Assembly: GCA_900546265.1 (NCBI GenBank)
Contig: URCA01000011.1
Location: 1 to 64,000, forward strand
DNA: 64,000 nucleotides
Direction of reading: 5' to 3'
Source: an uncultured Oscillospiraceae bacterium
GTDB taxonomy: Bacteria > Bacillota > Clostridia > Oscillospirales > Acutalibacteraceae
A program made the translations under genes and the position numbers. Each line of letters starts with the position of its first letter. The first letter of the stretch is position 1. Positions 1-8,299 of this stretch are shown one piece after another. The notes under the pieces were generated by a model that saw only the letters and a program-made list of their open reading frames with translations, was not told the origin of the DNA and did no database searches.

Positions 1-87
1 GCACATGTCCTCGCAAACACGGCTCGGTAACCCGCCTCCGCTTTTTTCGTTTTCCCAATGGCAGATTCCCCTTTTTTGACAGCCTGG

Positions 88-127
88 GGCGCGTTGCAAA
101 ATGTAAGATTTTGCAACGCGCCTTTTC
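88..127 (+). terminator. Rho-independent terminator upstream of kdp
   Basis: A perfect 15-bp inverted repeat (88-102 with 108-122, 5-nt loop GTAAG) is followed by TTTTCTGC. It probably ends a + strand gene lying left of the window and insulates the kdp operon. Confidence 0.75.
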
Positions 128-137
128 TGCGTATATC

Positions 138-169
138 GTCGCTCTCCCGGCAAATGTCGGGAGAGCGAC
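138..169. other. Hairpin in the kdp upstream region
   Basis: Arms GTCGCTCTCCCG (138-149) and CGGGAGAGCGAC (158-169) pair perfectly around an 8-nt loop. No T-run follows on either strand, so it is not a classical terminator. It lies upstream of the predicted kdp promoter. The rest of 1-310 holds no gene that I can support. Confidence 0.4.
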
Positions 170-249
170 CGCATTGTGCAACAGCCCCTTCTTCTTGTTT
201 GGTCTTCGCGTCTTCATTCAACCTTAATGTCGGGCGCAAAACGCTAAGA

Positions 250-276
250 CCGCTTTCATGAGCGGCTTGCTATAAT
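250..276 (+). promoter_or_regulatory. kdp operon promoter with operator-like palindrome
   Basis: A perfect TATAAT lies at 271-276, 38 nt before the first small ORF, but no good -35 hexamer sits 16-18 bp upstream. That position is occupied by an inverted repeat, CCGCT at 250-254 and AGCGG at 261-265. A consensus -10 with a missing -35 and a palindrome is the usual look of an activator-dependent promoter. The regulator is not encoded in this window. Confidence 0.55.
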
Positions 277-313
277 AAAAGTACATTCCAGGGGAAAAGG
301 AGGAAACGGAAAT

Positions 314-412
314 ATGCTCGATTTCGTCATGCTGGCGGCTTTGGCCGCGTGCGGCGGCGCGATAGCCCTGCTCGTTCATTGGTGCCATAAGCAGGTGGAG
401 ACAAGCGAATGA
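314..412 (+). CDS. Small membrane peptide preceding kdpF
   Basis: This is a 32-residue peptide (MLDFVMLAALAACGGAIALL at the start), with one hydrophobic helix followed by a short polar tail containing His, Cys and Lys. A strong AAGGAGG site at 298-304 precedes the ATG. Its stop is 14 nt from the kdpF start, and an AAGGAGG for kdpF overlaps the gap, so the two are translationally adjacent. Short one-helix proteins of this shape sit before kdpF in several bacteria, but I do not recognise a named family. It may be an additional accessory subunit of the Kdp complex. Evidence is position, ribosome site and hydrophobicity only. Confidence 0.6.
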   Translation: MLDFVMLAALAACGGAIALLVHWCHKQVETSE

Positions 413-426
413 AGGAGGCAACCGGT

Positions 427-504
427 ATGCTGGTACTCGCAGGCGTCGTCCTACTGCTGGGCGGCTATCTATTGTATGCTCTGGTGCATCCGGAGAAATT
501 CTGA
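427..504 (+). CDS. kdpF: Potassium-transporting ATPase subunit KdpF
   Basis: This is a 25-residue single-helix peptide, too short for most gene callers. The pattern of a hydrophobic run ending LLGGYLLYALVHPEKF matches KdpF, which in E. coli has the same size and a similar G-Y-L-x-Y-A-L end. KdpF is a small lipid-like stabiliser packed against KdpA and KdpB. The gene sits in the canonical place, 21 nt before kdpA, with its own GGAGG site. Confidence 0.85.
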   Translation: MLVLAGVVLLLGGYLLYALVHPEKF

Positions 505-525
505 CACAAACAGGAGGCAATCGCT

Positions 526-2289
526 ATGCTGCAGCTCGCTCTGACCAGTCTCCTCTTTCTGGTGATGGTCATTCCAGCCGGCATGTATCTGTACCATATC
601 GCGGCCGGAAAGCACACCCTGGCCGATCCGGTTTTTGACCGGGTGGACAATGTCATTTACAAAATAGGCGGCGTCCATCCGCAAAGGGGCATGAACTGGA
701 AAACATACGCCCTGGCCCTTTTAGGCACCAACGCGGTCATGATTCTGCTGGGCTATATCGTCCTGCGTATCCAGAGCATCCCGCTGTTCAACCCCAACGG
801 GATAGAGGGCATGGAGCCGTCCCTGTCGTTCAACACCATCATCAGCTTCATGACCAACACCAATCTGCAGCATTATTCCGGAGAGTCGGGGCTGTCCTAT
901 CTTTCCCAGATGCTGGTCATCACCTTTATGATGTTTGTGTCGGCCGCGAGCGGCTACGCCGCCTGTATCGCCTTTATCCGCGGCCTGGCTGGCAAAACCA
1001 GGGATAACGTCGGCAACTTCTTTGCCGATCTTGTTCGTATAACCACACGGGTGCTGCTTCCCTTCTCCATAGTCGGCGGCCTGCTGCTGGTGTGGCAGGG
1101 CGTCCCGCAGAATTTCAGCGGCAATGTCGTTGTGGATACCATCGAGGGGGCGAAGCAGGTCATCGCCATGGGCCCGATGGCCGCGCTGGAAATCATCAAG
1201 CATCTGGGCACTAACGGCGGCGGCTTCCTCGGGGCCAATTCGTCCACGCCTTTGGAAAACCCCACGATACTGACCAACCTCATCGAGCTTTACTCCATGA
1301 TGCTGCTGCCCGGCGCCTGCGTCATCACGTTCGGCAAAATGGTCCGGGATCGCAAGCGCGAGCAGGCGGGCACGGACGCGGCGGAGCTGGCGGGCGCCGG
1401 ACGTATCCGAGGCAGCCTGACGGCCCGGCTGTACGGCCGGGAGGGCCGGACCATTTTTGCCGCCATGGCCATCCTTTTTGTTATCGGCCTTAGCGTCTGC
1501 TACTGGGCGGAAAGCCAGGGCAACCCGGCGCTGGCCGCGGCCGGGCTGAGTCAGTCGATGGGCAGTATGGAGGGCAAGGAGGTGCGGTTCGGCATTGCCC
1601 AGTCCGTCATGTTTACGACCACCACCACGTCCTTTACCACCGGCACCGTCAACAACATGCACGACACCCTGACGCCGCTTGGCGGCATGATTCCGCTGTT
1701 GCATATGATGCTCAATGTCGTGTTCGGCGGCAAGGGCGTCGGCCTGATGAACATGATCCTATACGCCATCCTGGCCGTGTTCATCTGCGGGCTGATGATC
1801 GGGCGGACGCCGGAATATCTGGGCAAAAAAATCGAAGGGCGCGAGATGAAGCTCACCGCCCTGTGCATCATCGTCCACCCGCTGCTGATCCTGTCGTTTT
1901 CCGCCTTGGCGGTCGGCACGGCCGCGGGGCGGGAGGCCATCACCAACCCGGGCTTCCACGGGCTGACCCAGGTACTGTATGAGTTCGCCTCCTCCGCCGC
2001 CAACAACGGCTCCGGCTTCGAGGGGCTGGCGGATAACACCCTGTTCTGGAACATCACGACCGGTCTGGCCATGTTTTTCGGCCGATACATCTCCATTGTG
2101 CTGCAGCTGGCCATCGCCGGCTCCCTGATGAAAAAACGGTTTGTGCCCGATTCGGCCGGGACGCTGCACACCGATACGGCGGTCTTTCCCGTGGTGCTCG
2201 TATGCATCGTCTACATATTTGCGGCGCTCACCTTCTTCCCGGTACTCGCGCTCGGCCCGATCGCGGAGCATTTAACCCTCTGGTCTTAA
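526..2289 (+). CDS. kdpA: Potassium-transporting ATPase subunit KdpA
   Basis: KdpA is the channel-like, ion-selecting subunit of the KdpFABC high-affinity potassium uptake pump in the cytoplasmic membrane. The 587-residue product (family about 560) shows all four selectivity-loop segments: TNTNLQHYSGE near residue 110, GTNGGGFLGANSSTP near 230, a Thr-rich loop ending NNMHDTLTPLGG near 380, and SAANNGSGFEGL near 490. About ten hydrophobic segments are visible. The ATG is preceded by ACAGGAGG with good spacing. It is followed 15 nt later by kdpB, consistent with a single transcript. Confidence 0.97.
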   Translation: MLQLALTSLLFLVMVIPAGMYLYHIAAGKHTLADPVFDRVDNVIYKIGGVHPQRGMNWKTYALALLGTNAVMILLGYIVLRIQSIPLFNPNGIEGMEPSLSFNTIISFMTNTNLQHYSGESGLSYLSQMLVITFMMFVSAASGYAACIAFIRGLAGKTRDNVGNFFADLVRITTRVLLPFSIVGGLLLVWQGVPQNFSGNVVVDTIEGAKQVIAMGPMAALEIIKHLGTNGGGFLGANSSTPLENPTILTNLIELYSMMLLPGACVITFGKMVRDRKREQAGTDAAELAGAGRIRGSLTARLYGREGRTIFAAMAILFVIGLSVCYWAESQGNPALAAAGLSQSMGSMEGKEVRFGIAQSVMFTTTTTSFTTGTVNNMHDTLTPLGGMIPLLHMMLNVVFGGKGVGLMNMILYAILAVFICGLMIGRTPEYLGKKIEGREMKLTALCIIVHPLLILSFSALAVGTAAGREAITNPGFHGLTQVLYEFASSAANNGSGFEGLADNTLFWNITTGLAMFFGRYISIVLQLAIAGSLMKKRFVPDSAGTLHTDTAVFPVVLVCIVYIFAALTFFPVLALGPIAEHLTLWS

Positions 2290-2304
2290 GGAGGCCCCAT
2301 TGCC

Positions 2305-4353
2305 ATGAGTAAAAAGCAAAAGCTGTTAACCCCGGAAATTTTCCGTCAGGCGGTGCTCGGTTCCTTTGTCAAGCTGAACCCCCGGTACATGATGAAAAAC
2401 CCCGTCATGTTTGTGGTGGAAGTGGGCTTCGCGATCACGCTGGTTCTCTCCTTTTTCCCCGGCCTGTTCGGGGACGCGGCCACCAGCAATCTGCGCGCCT
2501 ACAACATCATCGTTTCCGTCGTGCTGTTCATCACCGTGCTGTTCGCCAATTTTGCCGAATCGGTGGCCGAGGGCCGCGGCAAGGCACAGGCGGCCAGCCT
2601 AAAAAAGACGCAGAAGGATACCCGGGCCCGCCGGCTGCAAGCGGACGGAACCGAAGAAGACGTGCCGTCCAGCGCACTGAAAAAAGGCGACATCGTGCTG
2701 GTATCCGCCGGTGAAATCATCCCCGGCGACGGGGAGGTCATCGAAGGCATCGCCTCGGTGGACGAATCCGCCATCACCGGCGAATCCGCGCCGGTCGTCC
2801 GGGAATCCGGCGGCGACTTCTGCTCCGTCACCGGCGGTACCACCGTCGTCTCGGACTGGCTGAAAATCCGCGTCACCTCCGATCCCGGCAACAGTTTTCT
2901 AGATCGGATGATCGCGCTGGTCGAAGGCGCTTCCCGGAAAAAGACACCGAATGAAATTGCGCTGAACACGCTGCTGGTATCACTGACCATCATCTTTCTG
3001 ATTGTCATCGTCACCCTGTATCCCATTGGCCTGTATGCCGGCGTCCAGCTGCAAATTTCCACGCTGATCGCACTGGCCGTCTGCCTCATCCCGACCACCA
3101 TCGGCGGGCTGCTGTCCGCCATTGGGATCGCGGGCATGGACCGCGTGACCCGCTTTAATGTCATCGCCATGTCTGGCAAAGCGGTGGAAGCCTGCGGGGA
3201 CGTCGACACCATGATCCTGGATAAAACCGGCACCATTACCTATGGGAACCGCCTGGCGGCGGATTTCATCCCGGTGGGCGGCGCCGCGCGCGGCGAGCTG
3301 ATCCGCTGCGCGGCCCTCGCCAGCCTGCGGGATGATACACCGGAAGGCAAATCCACGCTGGAGCTGGCCCACCGTCTGGGCGGCGACAGCCGGGAGAGCC
3401 CCGGTTCCGTCTTTTTCGAATTCACGGCGCAGACCCGTATGAGCGGCGTGGATCTGCCGGACGGGACGAAAGTCCGCAAAGGCGCGGCCGAAGCAATCGA
3501 GCAGTACGTGCGGGAACAGGGCGGCCAAATTCCAAAGGATCTGCACGAACAGGTGGATAAAGTATCCAGCCTGGGCGGCACCCCGCTGACCGTCTGCGAA
3601 AACGACCGTATTCTCGGCGTCATCTACCTGAAAGACACGGTCAAGTCCGGCATGGCCGAGCGATTTGAGCGGCTGCGCGCCATCGGCATCAAAACCATCA
3701 TGTGCACCGGCGACAACCCGCTGACCGCCGCCACCATCGCCAAGGAGGCCGGTGTGGACGGGTTCCTTGCGGAATGCAGGCCGGAGGATAAAATCGCGGT
3801 GATAAAAAAGGAACAGGCGGAGGGCAAAATTGTCGCCATGACCGGCGACGGCACCAACGACGCGCCGGCGCTGGCCCAGGCCAACGTTGGCCTGGCCATG
3901 AACAGCGGCACCGCCGCCGCCAAAGAAGCCGCCAACATGGTGGATCTCGACTCCGACCCCACCAAAATTCTGGAGGTCGTGGAAATCGGCAAGCAGCTGC
4001 TCATCACCCGCGGCAGCCTGACCACCTTCTCCATCGCCAACGACATCGCCAAATATTTTGCTATCATTCCGGCCATGTTCATGCTGGCCATTCCCCAGCT
4101 GGGCGTTCTGAACATTATGCATTTGGCCACCCCGTTCAGCGCGATTCTGTCGGCCCTGATTTTTAACGCCCTCATCATCCCGTGCCTGATCCCGCTGGCC
4201 ATGAAAGGGGTCCGGTACCGGCCCATGTCGTCTGGGAAAACCCTGGCCAGAAACCTGCTGATTTTCGGCGGCGGCGGCATTATCACCCCGTTTATCGGCA
4301 TCAAGCTCATTGACCTGGTCATCCATCCGCTGCTCTCTCTCATGGGATTATAA
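2305..4353 (+). CDS. kdpB: Potassium-transporting P-type ATPase subunit KdpB
   Basis: KdpB is the ATP-hydrolysing subunit of KdpFABC. The 682-residue product matches the usual length. Visible signatures are the actuator-domain motif TGES, the phosphorylation motif DKTGT with the phosphorylated Asp at residue 306 (E. coli D307), the nucleotide-binding KGAAEAI segment, and the hinge motif MTGDGTNDAPAL. Hydrophobic segments flank these in the P-type order, with three helices near the C-terminus. An AAGGAGG site precedes the ATG, and kdpC begins 16 nt after the stop. Confidence 0.97.
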   Translation: MSKKQKLLTPEIFRQAVLGSFVKLNPRYMMKNPVMFVVEVGFAITLVLSFFPGLFGDAATSNLRAYNIIVSVVLFITVLFANFAESVAEGRGKAQAASLKKTQKDTRARRLQADGTEEDVPSSALKKGDIVLVSAGEIIPGDGEVIEGIASVDESAITGESAPVVRESGGDFCSVTGGTTVVSDWLKIRVTSDPGNSFLDRMIALVEGASRKKTPNEIALNTLLVSLTIIFLIVIVTLYPIGLYAGVQLQISTLIALAVCLIPTTIGGLLSAIGIAGMDRVTRFNVIAMSGKAVEACGDVDTMILDKTGTITYGNRLAADFIPVGGAARGELIRCAALASLRDDTPEGKSTLELAHRLGGDSRESPGSVFFEFTAQTRMSGVDLPDGTKVRKGAAEAIEQYVREQGGQIPKDLHEQVDKVSSLGGTPLTVCENDRILGVIYLKDTVKSGMAERFERLRAIGIKTIMCTGDNPLTAATIAKEAGVDGFLAECRPEDKIAVIKKEQAEGKIVAMTGDGTNDAPALAQANVGLAMNSGTAAAKEAANMVDLDSDPTKILEVVEIGKQLLITRGSLTTFSIANDIAKYFAIIPAMFMLAIPQLGVLNIMHLATPFSAILSALIFNALIIPCLIPLAMKGVRYRPMSSGKTLARNLLIFGGGGIITPFIGIKLIDLVIHPLLSLMGL

Positions 4354-4369
4354 AAGGAGTTGGACATCG

Positions 4370-5035
4370 ATGAAAGAACGCGTAAAGAGTTTTCTAGGCC
4401 ATACCCGGCAGGCCTTGGCGGTTTCGCTCGTTCTCATGCTGATTTGCGGCCTGCTGTTTCCGGCTCTGCTGTCCGGCCTGTCCGCCCTGTTCTTTCCGCA
4501 CCAAGCCGGCGGCAGCCTGATTGAGGTGAACGGCAGGGCCGTGGCCGCCAAAAACGTGGGGCAGGAATTTCTGCAGGACTATTATTTGTGGAGCCGCCCC
4601 TCCGCCTATCATTACAACGTCTATGTGGAGGGAGCGGACGGCAAAAAAACCTATCCCGACGGATCGGCTTTCCCCGGCATTGGCTCCGGCTCCAACAACT
4701 ACGCGCCGACCAATCCCGACCTTACCGCCCGGGTGGAGGCGGCCATCGCGGATTTTCTGAAAAAGAATCCGGACGTCAAGCGGGAGGACATTCCCACCGA
4801 CCTGCTGACCGCCTCCGGTTCCGGCCTGGATCCTCACATTTCCCCGGCTTCCGCGGCCATTCAGGTTCCCCGCATGGCCCAAGCCTCCGGTCTGAGCGAG
4901 GAGGCGATCCAGACCATTATCGACGAGCACACCAGCGGAAAATTGTTCGGCGTTTTCGGCGAGGAAACGGTGAACGTGGTGGAGGTCAACATTGCCGTCG
5001 GTATGGCCATGGGCCTCATCAAAGCGGAAGCCTGA
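4370..5035 (+). CDS. kdpC: Potassium-transporting ATPase subunit KdpC
   Basis: KdpC is the membrane-anchored accessory subunit that raises nucleotide affinity in the Kdp pump. The 221-residue product has one N-terminal helix (about residues 15-40), then the conserved R-P-S-A-Y-x-Y-N region, GSGSNNYAPTNPDL, a segment GSGLDPHISPASAAIQVPR that is the family hallmark, and a C-terminal LFGVFGEETVNVVEVN. The start is the ATG at 4370, 10 nt after AAAAGGAG. The reading frame is open further upstream but overlaps kdpB and lacks a ribosome site. Confidence 0.95.
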   Translation: MKERVKSFLGHTRQALAVSLVLMLICGLLFPALLSGLSALFFPHQAGGSLIEVNGRAVAAKNVGQEFLQDYYLWSRPSAYHYNVYVEGADGKKTYPDGSAFPGIGSGSNNYAPTNPDLTARVEAAIADFLKKNPDVKREDIPTDLLTASGSGLDPHISPASAAIQVPRMAQASGLSEEAIQTIIDEHTSGKLFGVFGEETVNVVEVNIAVGMAMGLIKAEA

Positions 5036-5052
5036 ACGGGAGGGCGGGTAGT

Positions 5053-5937
5053 ATGCTGCATCCGTATCAGGAAGCGTCCGCCATGGAGAGGCCCGTCGGC
5101 CCCTGTCCGTCGGCATTGACCCCCGGGCAGGAGCTGCTTCTCCTGCTGAGCGGGGTCGGCGAGCGGCTGGACACAGGCCCCGCCATTTTGTCCCTTCAGA
5201 ATCCTATTCTCTATGTCCTTTACAGAAACGAGGCGATACTGACAGCGGACTTCTGGGAATTTTTCGGCGTCTGCATGGCTCGTATCAACAGCACCTGGCC
5301 CATCTGCGCTTATGGTACGGCCGAAAACCAGGAAACGATCCGCTTGTCGGCCGTTATCCGAGGGGAGCGCGTCCGCCTGACGCAGCAAAGCCTGTCGGGA
5401 AACAGCGCCGACGTTCTGCAGACGCTGTGCTTTCAGATCGACTGTGCGGACGACCGGACGGCGACGGCGCTGACGGCTGTTCTTTCCAGGATGAACTGGA
5501 CGGCTGGCCAGGCGGCTATGGACTGGAAGGACGCGGATTTCCTGCGGGAACACAAGCTGATTCTTGCCCCGGAAAGCCGAAGCTTCTTCTGCTACGCGGG
5601 TATAGAGCCGGCCGGTTCGGCCCGCGATCGTCTGCTATCCTTGGATTTTTCGCAGAAAATCACCCTATGGATCGCCTTTTTACAGGACGGCTTCGAGCCG
5701 GAGGAGTTCGAATGGCTGGCGCAGGAAATCGAGGACGGCACGATCGCCAACCGGATGGAGTGGGAGCTGGCGCTCAGGGAGGCCATGGATCAGCTGCATT
5801 TCCGTCTGGTGAACAAGGAAAAGACCTTTCAGCTGTACGACGGTGCCGGGCGGCGCCTCTATTTTGGAGCGGACGGCCGCCAGACAGCGGCATGGGTGAT
5901 GCTCAAAATCCTGTTCCCCCTAAACTTTGCCCCCTAA
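5053..5937 (+). CDS. Unrecognised 294-residue protein at the end of the kdp operon
   Basis: The ATG at 5053 lies 17 nt after kdpC behind GGGAGGG. I do not recognise the family. The product is acidic and mostly soluble, with no signal peptide and no clear membrane helix; it is rich in Trp, Leu and Glu, and the C-terminal third carries repeated E-E-F-E-W and M-E-W-E-L type amphipathic stretches. There is no histidine-kinase, universal-stress or DNA-binding motif, so it is not KdpD or KdpE. Tight spacing suggests co-transcription and perhaps a role in potassium homeostasis, but that is inference. A hairpin follows within a few bases. Confidence 0.7.
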   Translation: MLHPYQEASAMERPVGPCPSALTPGQELLLLLSGVGERLDTGPAILSLQNPILYVLYRNEAILTADFWEFFGVCMARINSTWPICAYGTAENQETIRLSAVIRGERVRLTQQSLSGNSADVLQTLCFQIDCADDRTATALTAVLSRMNWTAGQAAMDWKDADFLREHKLILAPESRSFFCYAGIEPAGSARDRLLSLDFSQKITLWIAFLQDGFEPEEFEWLAQEIEDGTIANRMEWELALREAMDQLHFRLVNKEKTFQLYDGAGRRLYFGADGRQTAAWVMLKILFPLNFAP

Positions 5938-5941
5938 ACGC

Positions 5942-5977
5942 AGAAGGCGCCCAAAGCCAAGGCTTTGGGCGCCTTCT
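5942..5977. terminator. Hairpin between converging kdp and URO-D-like genes
   Basis: Arms of about 17 bp (5942-5958 with 5961-5977) enclose a two-base AA loop. The hairpin lies exactly between two converging genes, which fits a bidirectional terminator. The T-run on either side is poor, so factor-assisted termination is possible. Confidence 0.6.
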
Positions 5978-5999
5978 CATATACGGTAGCGGCTGTTGA

Positions 6000-7139
6000 T
6001 TACCGGCCGAGGCCCTGCGCGGTCCATTGGTCGATCATCCATACGCGCAGCTCCCTAGCCTGCTCGAGCGTCATGCCGTCGACGTCGTAATAGAAGGTAA
6101 AAGTCGGATGACGGCGGGTAATGGCAAAATCGGAGAGAGCCATGTCACGAACGGTCTCGAGGGTGGCCTTCCTGGACATTTCTAGACGGATCGGCCTGTC
6201 CCCGATCTCCTCCATCGCCTCGTCGGCAGTGATGCACGGCACCGGCGACTGATCGAACGGAACAGCCTCGATAAAGCCGATGTTTGGAATGTGGCGGATC
6301 GCCTCCAGGAAGACATGCCGGCCGCCGCAGGGATGCACGCCAATCTCGCCGAAGAACTCGGCCAGCCGCTGGTCGTGCTTGCAGACATGCTCCAAATACA
6401 TGTCCATGGATATCAGGTTGCAGGAGCACAGGCGCAGGCGGCAGCGCGCGTTGGGGCCGAGCGGATAGCGCTTTTCCCCAATGGCAGCCCGCAGCTCCTG
6501 ATGGAAGGCCAGATAGAAATCGGTAATCCGCGTCATGACCGCGTCCATCTTTTCCGGATCGTCCGCGGGGAGATAGAAAATCTCATCCCCCATCATCATG
6601 TGGGCGAGATTATAAGGTCCCTGGGTATCCGGCACCCCAATTTTCACACAATCCGGAGTCAGGGATTTCACCGCCTCGATGAACTCAAAAATCTCCGGCA
6701 GGATTCCCGCCTTTCGCGGATCCGGCATGCCCATGTCCAGGATTTCGTCCGCGGTCAGATGCCCGACGGGCGAATTGGAGGCGTTGGGATCCAGCTCCAT
6801 GCCGAAGGCGGTCGCCAGCGTCCCCGGCCCCTTGCCCGTGCCTAGACACAGTGAGACGGGAGACAGGGCCTGCAGCGGCAGCCGCGCGTATTTCAGCGAC
6901 TGCAGAATTTTCTGTTCCACGGTTTTGTCCGCGTCAGGTATCGCCATCAACCGGCGCAGCTCCTGCGGGTAGTCGTAAGTCACCCACCAGTATTTCACCT
7001 GTAAGGCGCTCGACAGCGGATAGGGGGTCAGCTCATTGCGGCTGAGACAGACCTCATTGCGCTCCGCGTCCAGGCCCGGCTGCTCCTGAAACAGCGCGTT
7101 TAACTCGTCGATTTCTCTTTGTATCTCTTTCTCCAGCAT
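6000..7139 (-). CDS. Uroporphyrinogen-decarboxylase-like (URO-D superfamily) methyltransferase
   Basis: The 379-residue product resembles the URO-D superfamily, which includes corrinoid methyltransferases (MtaA/CmuA type) as well as heme-pathway HemE. It shows a typical central D-T-Q-G-P-Y-N stretch, a Cys-rich segment CSCNLISMDMYLEHVC, and GVHPCGGRH, comparable to the H-x-C-G zinc site of methyltransferase members. It therefore looks more like a methyl-transfer enzyme than HemE. The ATG at 7139 follows GAGAGGAAT; a GTG at 7166 overlapping the previous stop codon is the alternative. It is the last gene of a run of carbohydrate-active genes. Substrate unknown. Confidence 0.75.
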   Translation of the reverse strand: MLEKEIQREIDELNALFQEQPGLDAERNEVCLSRNELTPYPLSSALQVKYWWVTYDYPQELRRLMAIPDADKTVEQKILQSLKYARLPLQALSPVSLCLGTGKGPGTLATAFGMELDPNASNSPVGHLTADEILDMGMPDPRKAGILPEIFEFIEAVKSLTPDCVKIGVPDTQGPYNLAHMMMGDEIFYLPADDPEKMDAVMTRITDFYLAFHQELRAAIGEKRYPLGPNARCRLRLCSCNLISMDMYLEHVCKHDQRLAEFFGEIGVHPCGGRHVFLEAIRHIPNIGFIEAVPFDQSPVPCITADEAMEEIGDRPIRLEMSRKATLETVRDMALSDFAITRRHPTFTFYYDVDGMTLEQARELRVWMIDQWTAQGLGR

Positions 7140-7162
7140 CGGTGTATTCCTCTCTCGTTTCG

Positions 7163-8281
7163 TCACAGCGCGTTAGCCTGCACAGTTACCGCCTCATTGC
7201 CGCCCAAATCCACGAACCCCTCCGACAGGCAGCCGTGGTACAGCGCGTTCCCGGTCATCACAGCGCCCTTCAATCCCTTGTACACCACGCCGTATGCCGG
7301 GCTCATGACGCCCACCTCGCCGTCGTCGCGCCCCACGGCGAACACATTGCCGGTAAGCGTGAGATTCTCGCCGCTCTCCAAATAGATGTGGGAGCTCTCA
7401 TAGGGATCGGTGAACCCGCCCTCCCACGGCTTGCCGCTGCGGTTGAACAGGTTGCCGGTGACGGTCAGGGTGGTCGGGACATAGGCATTGTCCCGCCGCA
7501 GGCGCAGCGCCGGGCCGTAGGATCGATCGAAGCTGTTGGCATTGATGATCATCTGGCCGCCGACGGACAGAGAAACGCCGCCTGCCTGGTTCCATTCGAT
7601 CCGGTTCTGAAGGATGGAAACGGAGGCGCAGATGCCGTTCCGGCTCCACTCCACATCGGCCGGATGCCCTTCGGAGCGGCCCCCGTACACGCCGCAGCCA
7701 CCGTTGAAGGATAGCAGATTGTCGGTGATCCAGCCGTCCCAGCCGTCGATGTAGATGCCGTGCCCGCGGTTTCCGTGTACGGACGAATGGCGCACCGTAA
7801 AGACAAACGCGTGGTCAAAATGCAGGCCGTTGCCGCCGAAGCCCCGAACTTGGCAATCCTCGACGACCAGCGAGCCCTCATGAAAATTGTTCTCCCCGCT
7901 TTGGCTGACCGACTCGCCGTTTCCATTATAAAGCGGGTTGTTGACGGCAATGCCATGGGAACGCCCCTGCGCCGCGCCGATCAGCTGAAGCCCGCGGATG
8001 GTGGCGGAAAACCCATCGGTCATGTCCAGCATGCACGGAGCGCCGGGATCGAGAAGCCGCAGCACACTGCCTCCTATATCCTTATACCCCCAGCCGCGCG
8101 CCCCCTGTATGGACACGCCCGGCCGGCCGTACAACCGTCCCGTGAGATACTCGCCCGGCGGAACAAGGACGCCGCCGCGCACCTTGGCCGCCTCGTCGAT
8201 CGCCCTTTGGATGGCCGCCGTGCAGTCGGTGATCCCGTCCGCCCGCGCGCCGTAGTCCATAATATCAAACACATTGTGCAT
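7163..8281 (-). CDS. Pectate-lyase-like right-handed beta-helix protein
   Basis: The 372-residue product begins VFDIMDYGARADGITDCTAA, the hallmark start of Pectate_lyase_3 / glycoside-hydrolase-28-like beta-helix proteins (D-Y-G-A-x-x-D-G-x-T-D-x-T-x-A). A long series of beta-helix coils follows, with repeated G-N, N-N and H-G-I motifs such as RGHGIYIDGW. There is no signal peptide, so it may act in the cytoplasm on imported oligosaccharides. It may be a lyase, an epimerase or a hydrolase. It lies 18 nt from the glycosidase upstream and touches the URO-D-like gene downstream, so it is probably in one operon. Confidence 0.8.
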   Translation of the reverse strand: MHNVFDIMDYGARADGITDCTAAIQRAIDEAAKVRGGVLVPPGEYLTGRLYGRPGVSIQGARGWGYKDIGGSVLRLLDPGAPCMLDMTDGFSATIRGLQLIGAAQGRSHGIAVNNPLYNGNGESVSQSGENNFHEGSLVVEDCQVRGFGGNGLHFDHAFVFTVRHSSVHGNRGHGIYIDGWDGWITDNLLSFNGGCGVYGGRSEGHPADVEWSRNGICASVSILQNRIEWNQAGGVSLSVGGQMIINANSFDRSYGPALRLRRDNAYVPTTLTVTGNLFNRSGKPWEGGFTDPYESSHIYLESGENLTLTGNVFAVGRDDGEVGVMSPAYGVVYKGLKGAVMTGNALYHGCLSEGFVDLGGNEAVTVQANAL

Positions 8282-8299
8282 ACCCCTGCTCCTTTCCCT

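Noticed and set aside
4588..5052. Upstream extension of the 294-residue protein after kdpC
   Set aside because: It overlaps kdpC in another frame; the ATG at 5053 has a proper ribosome site.
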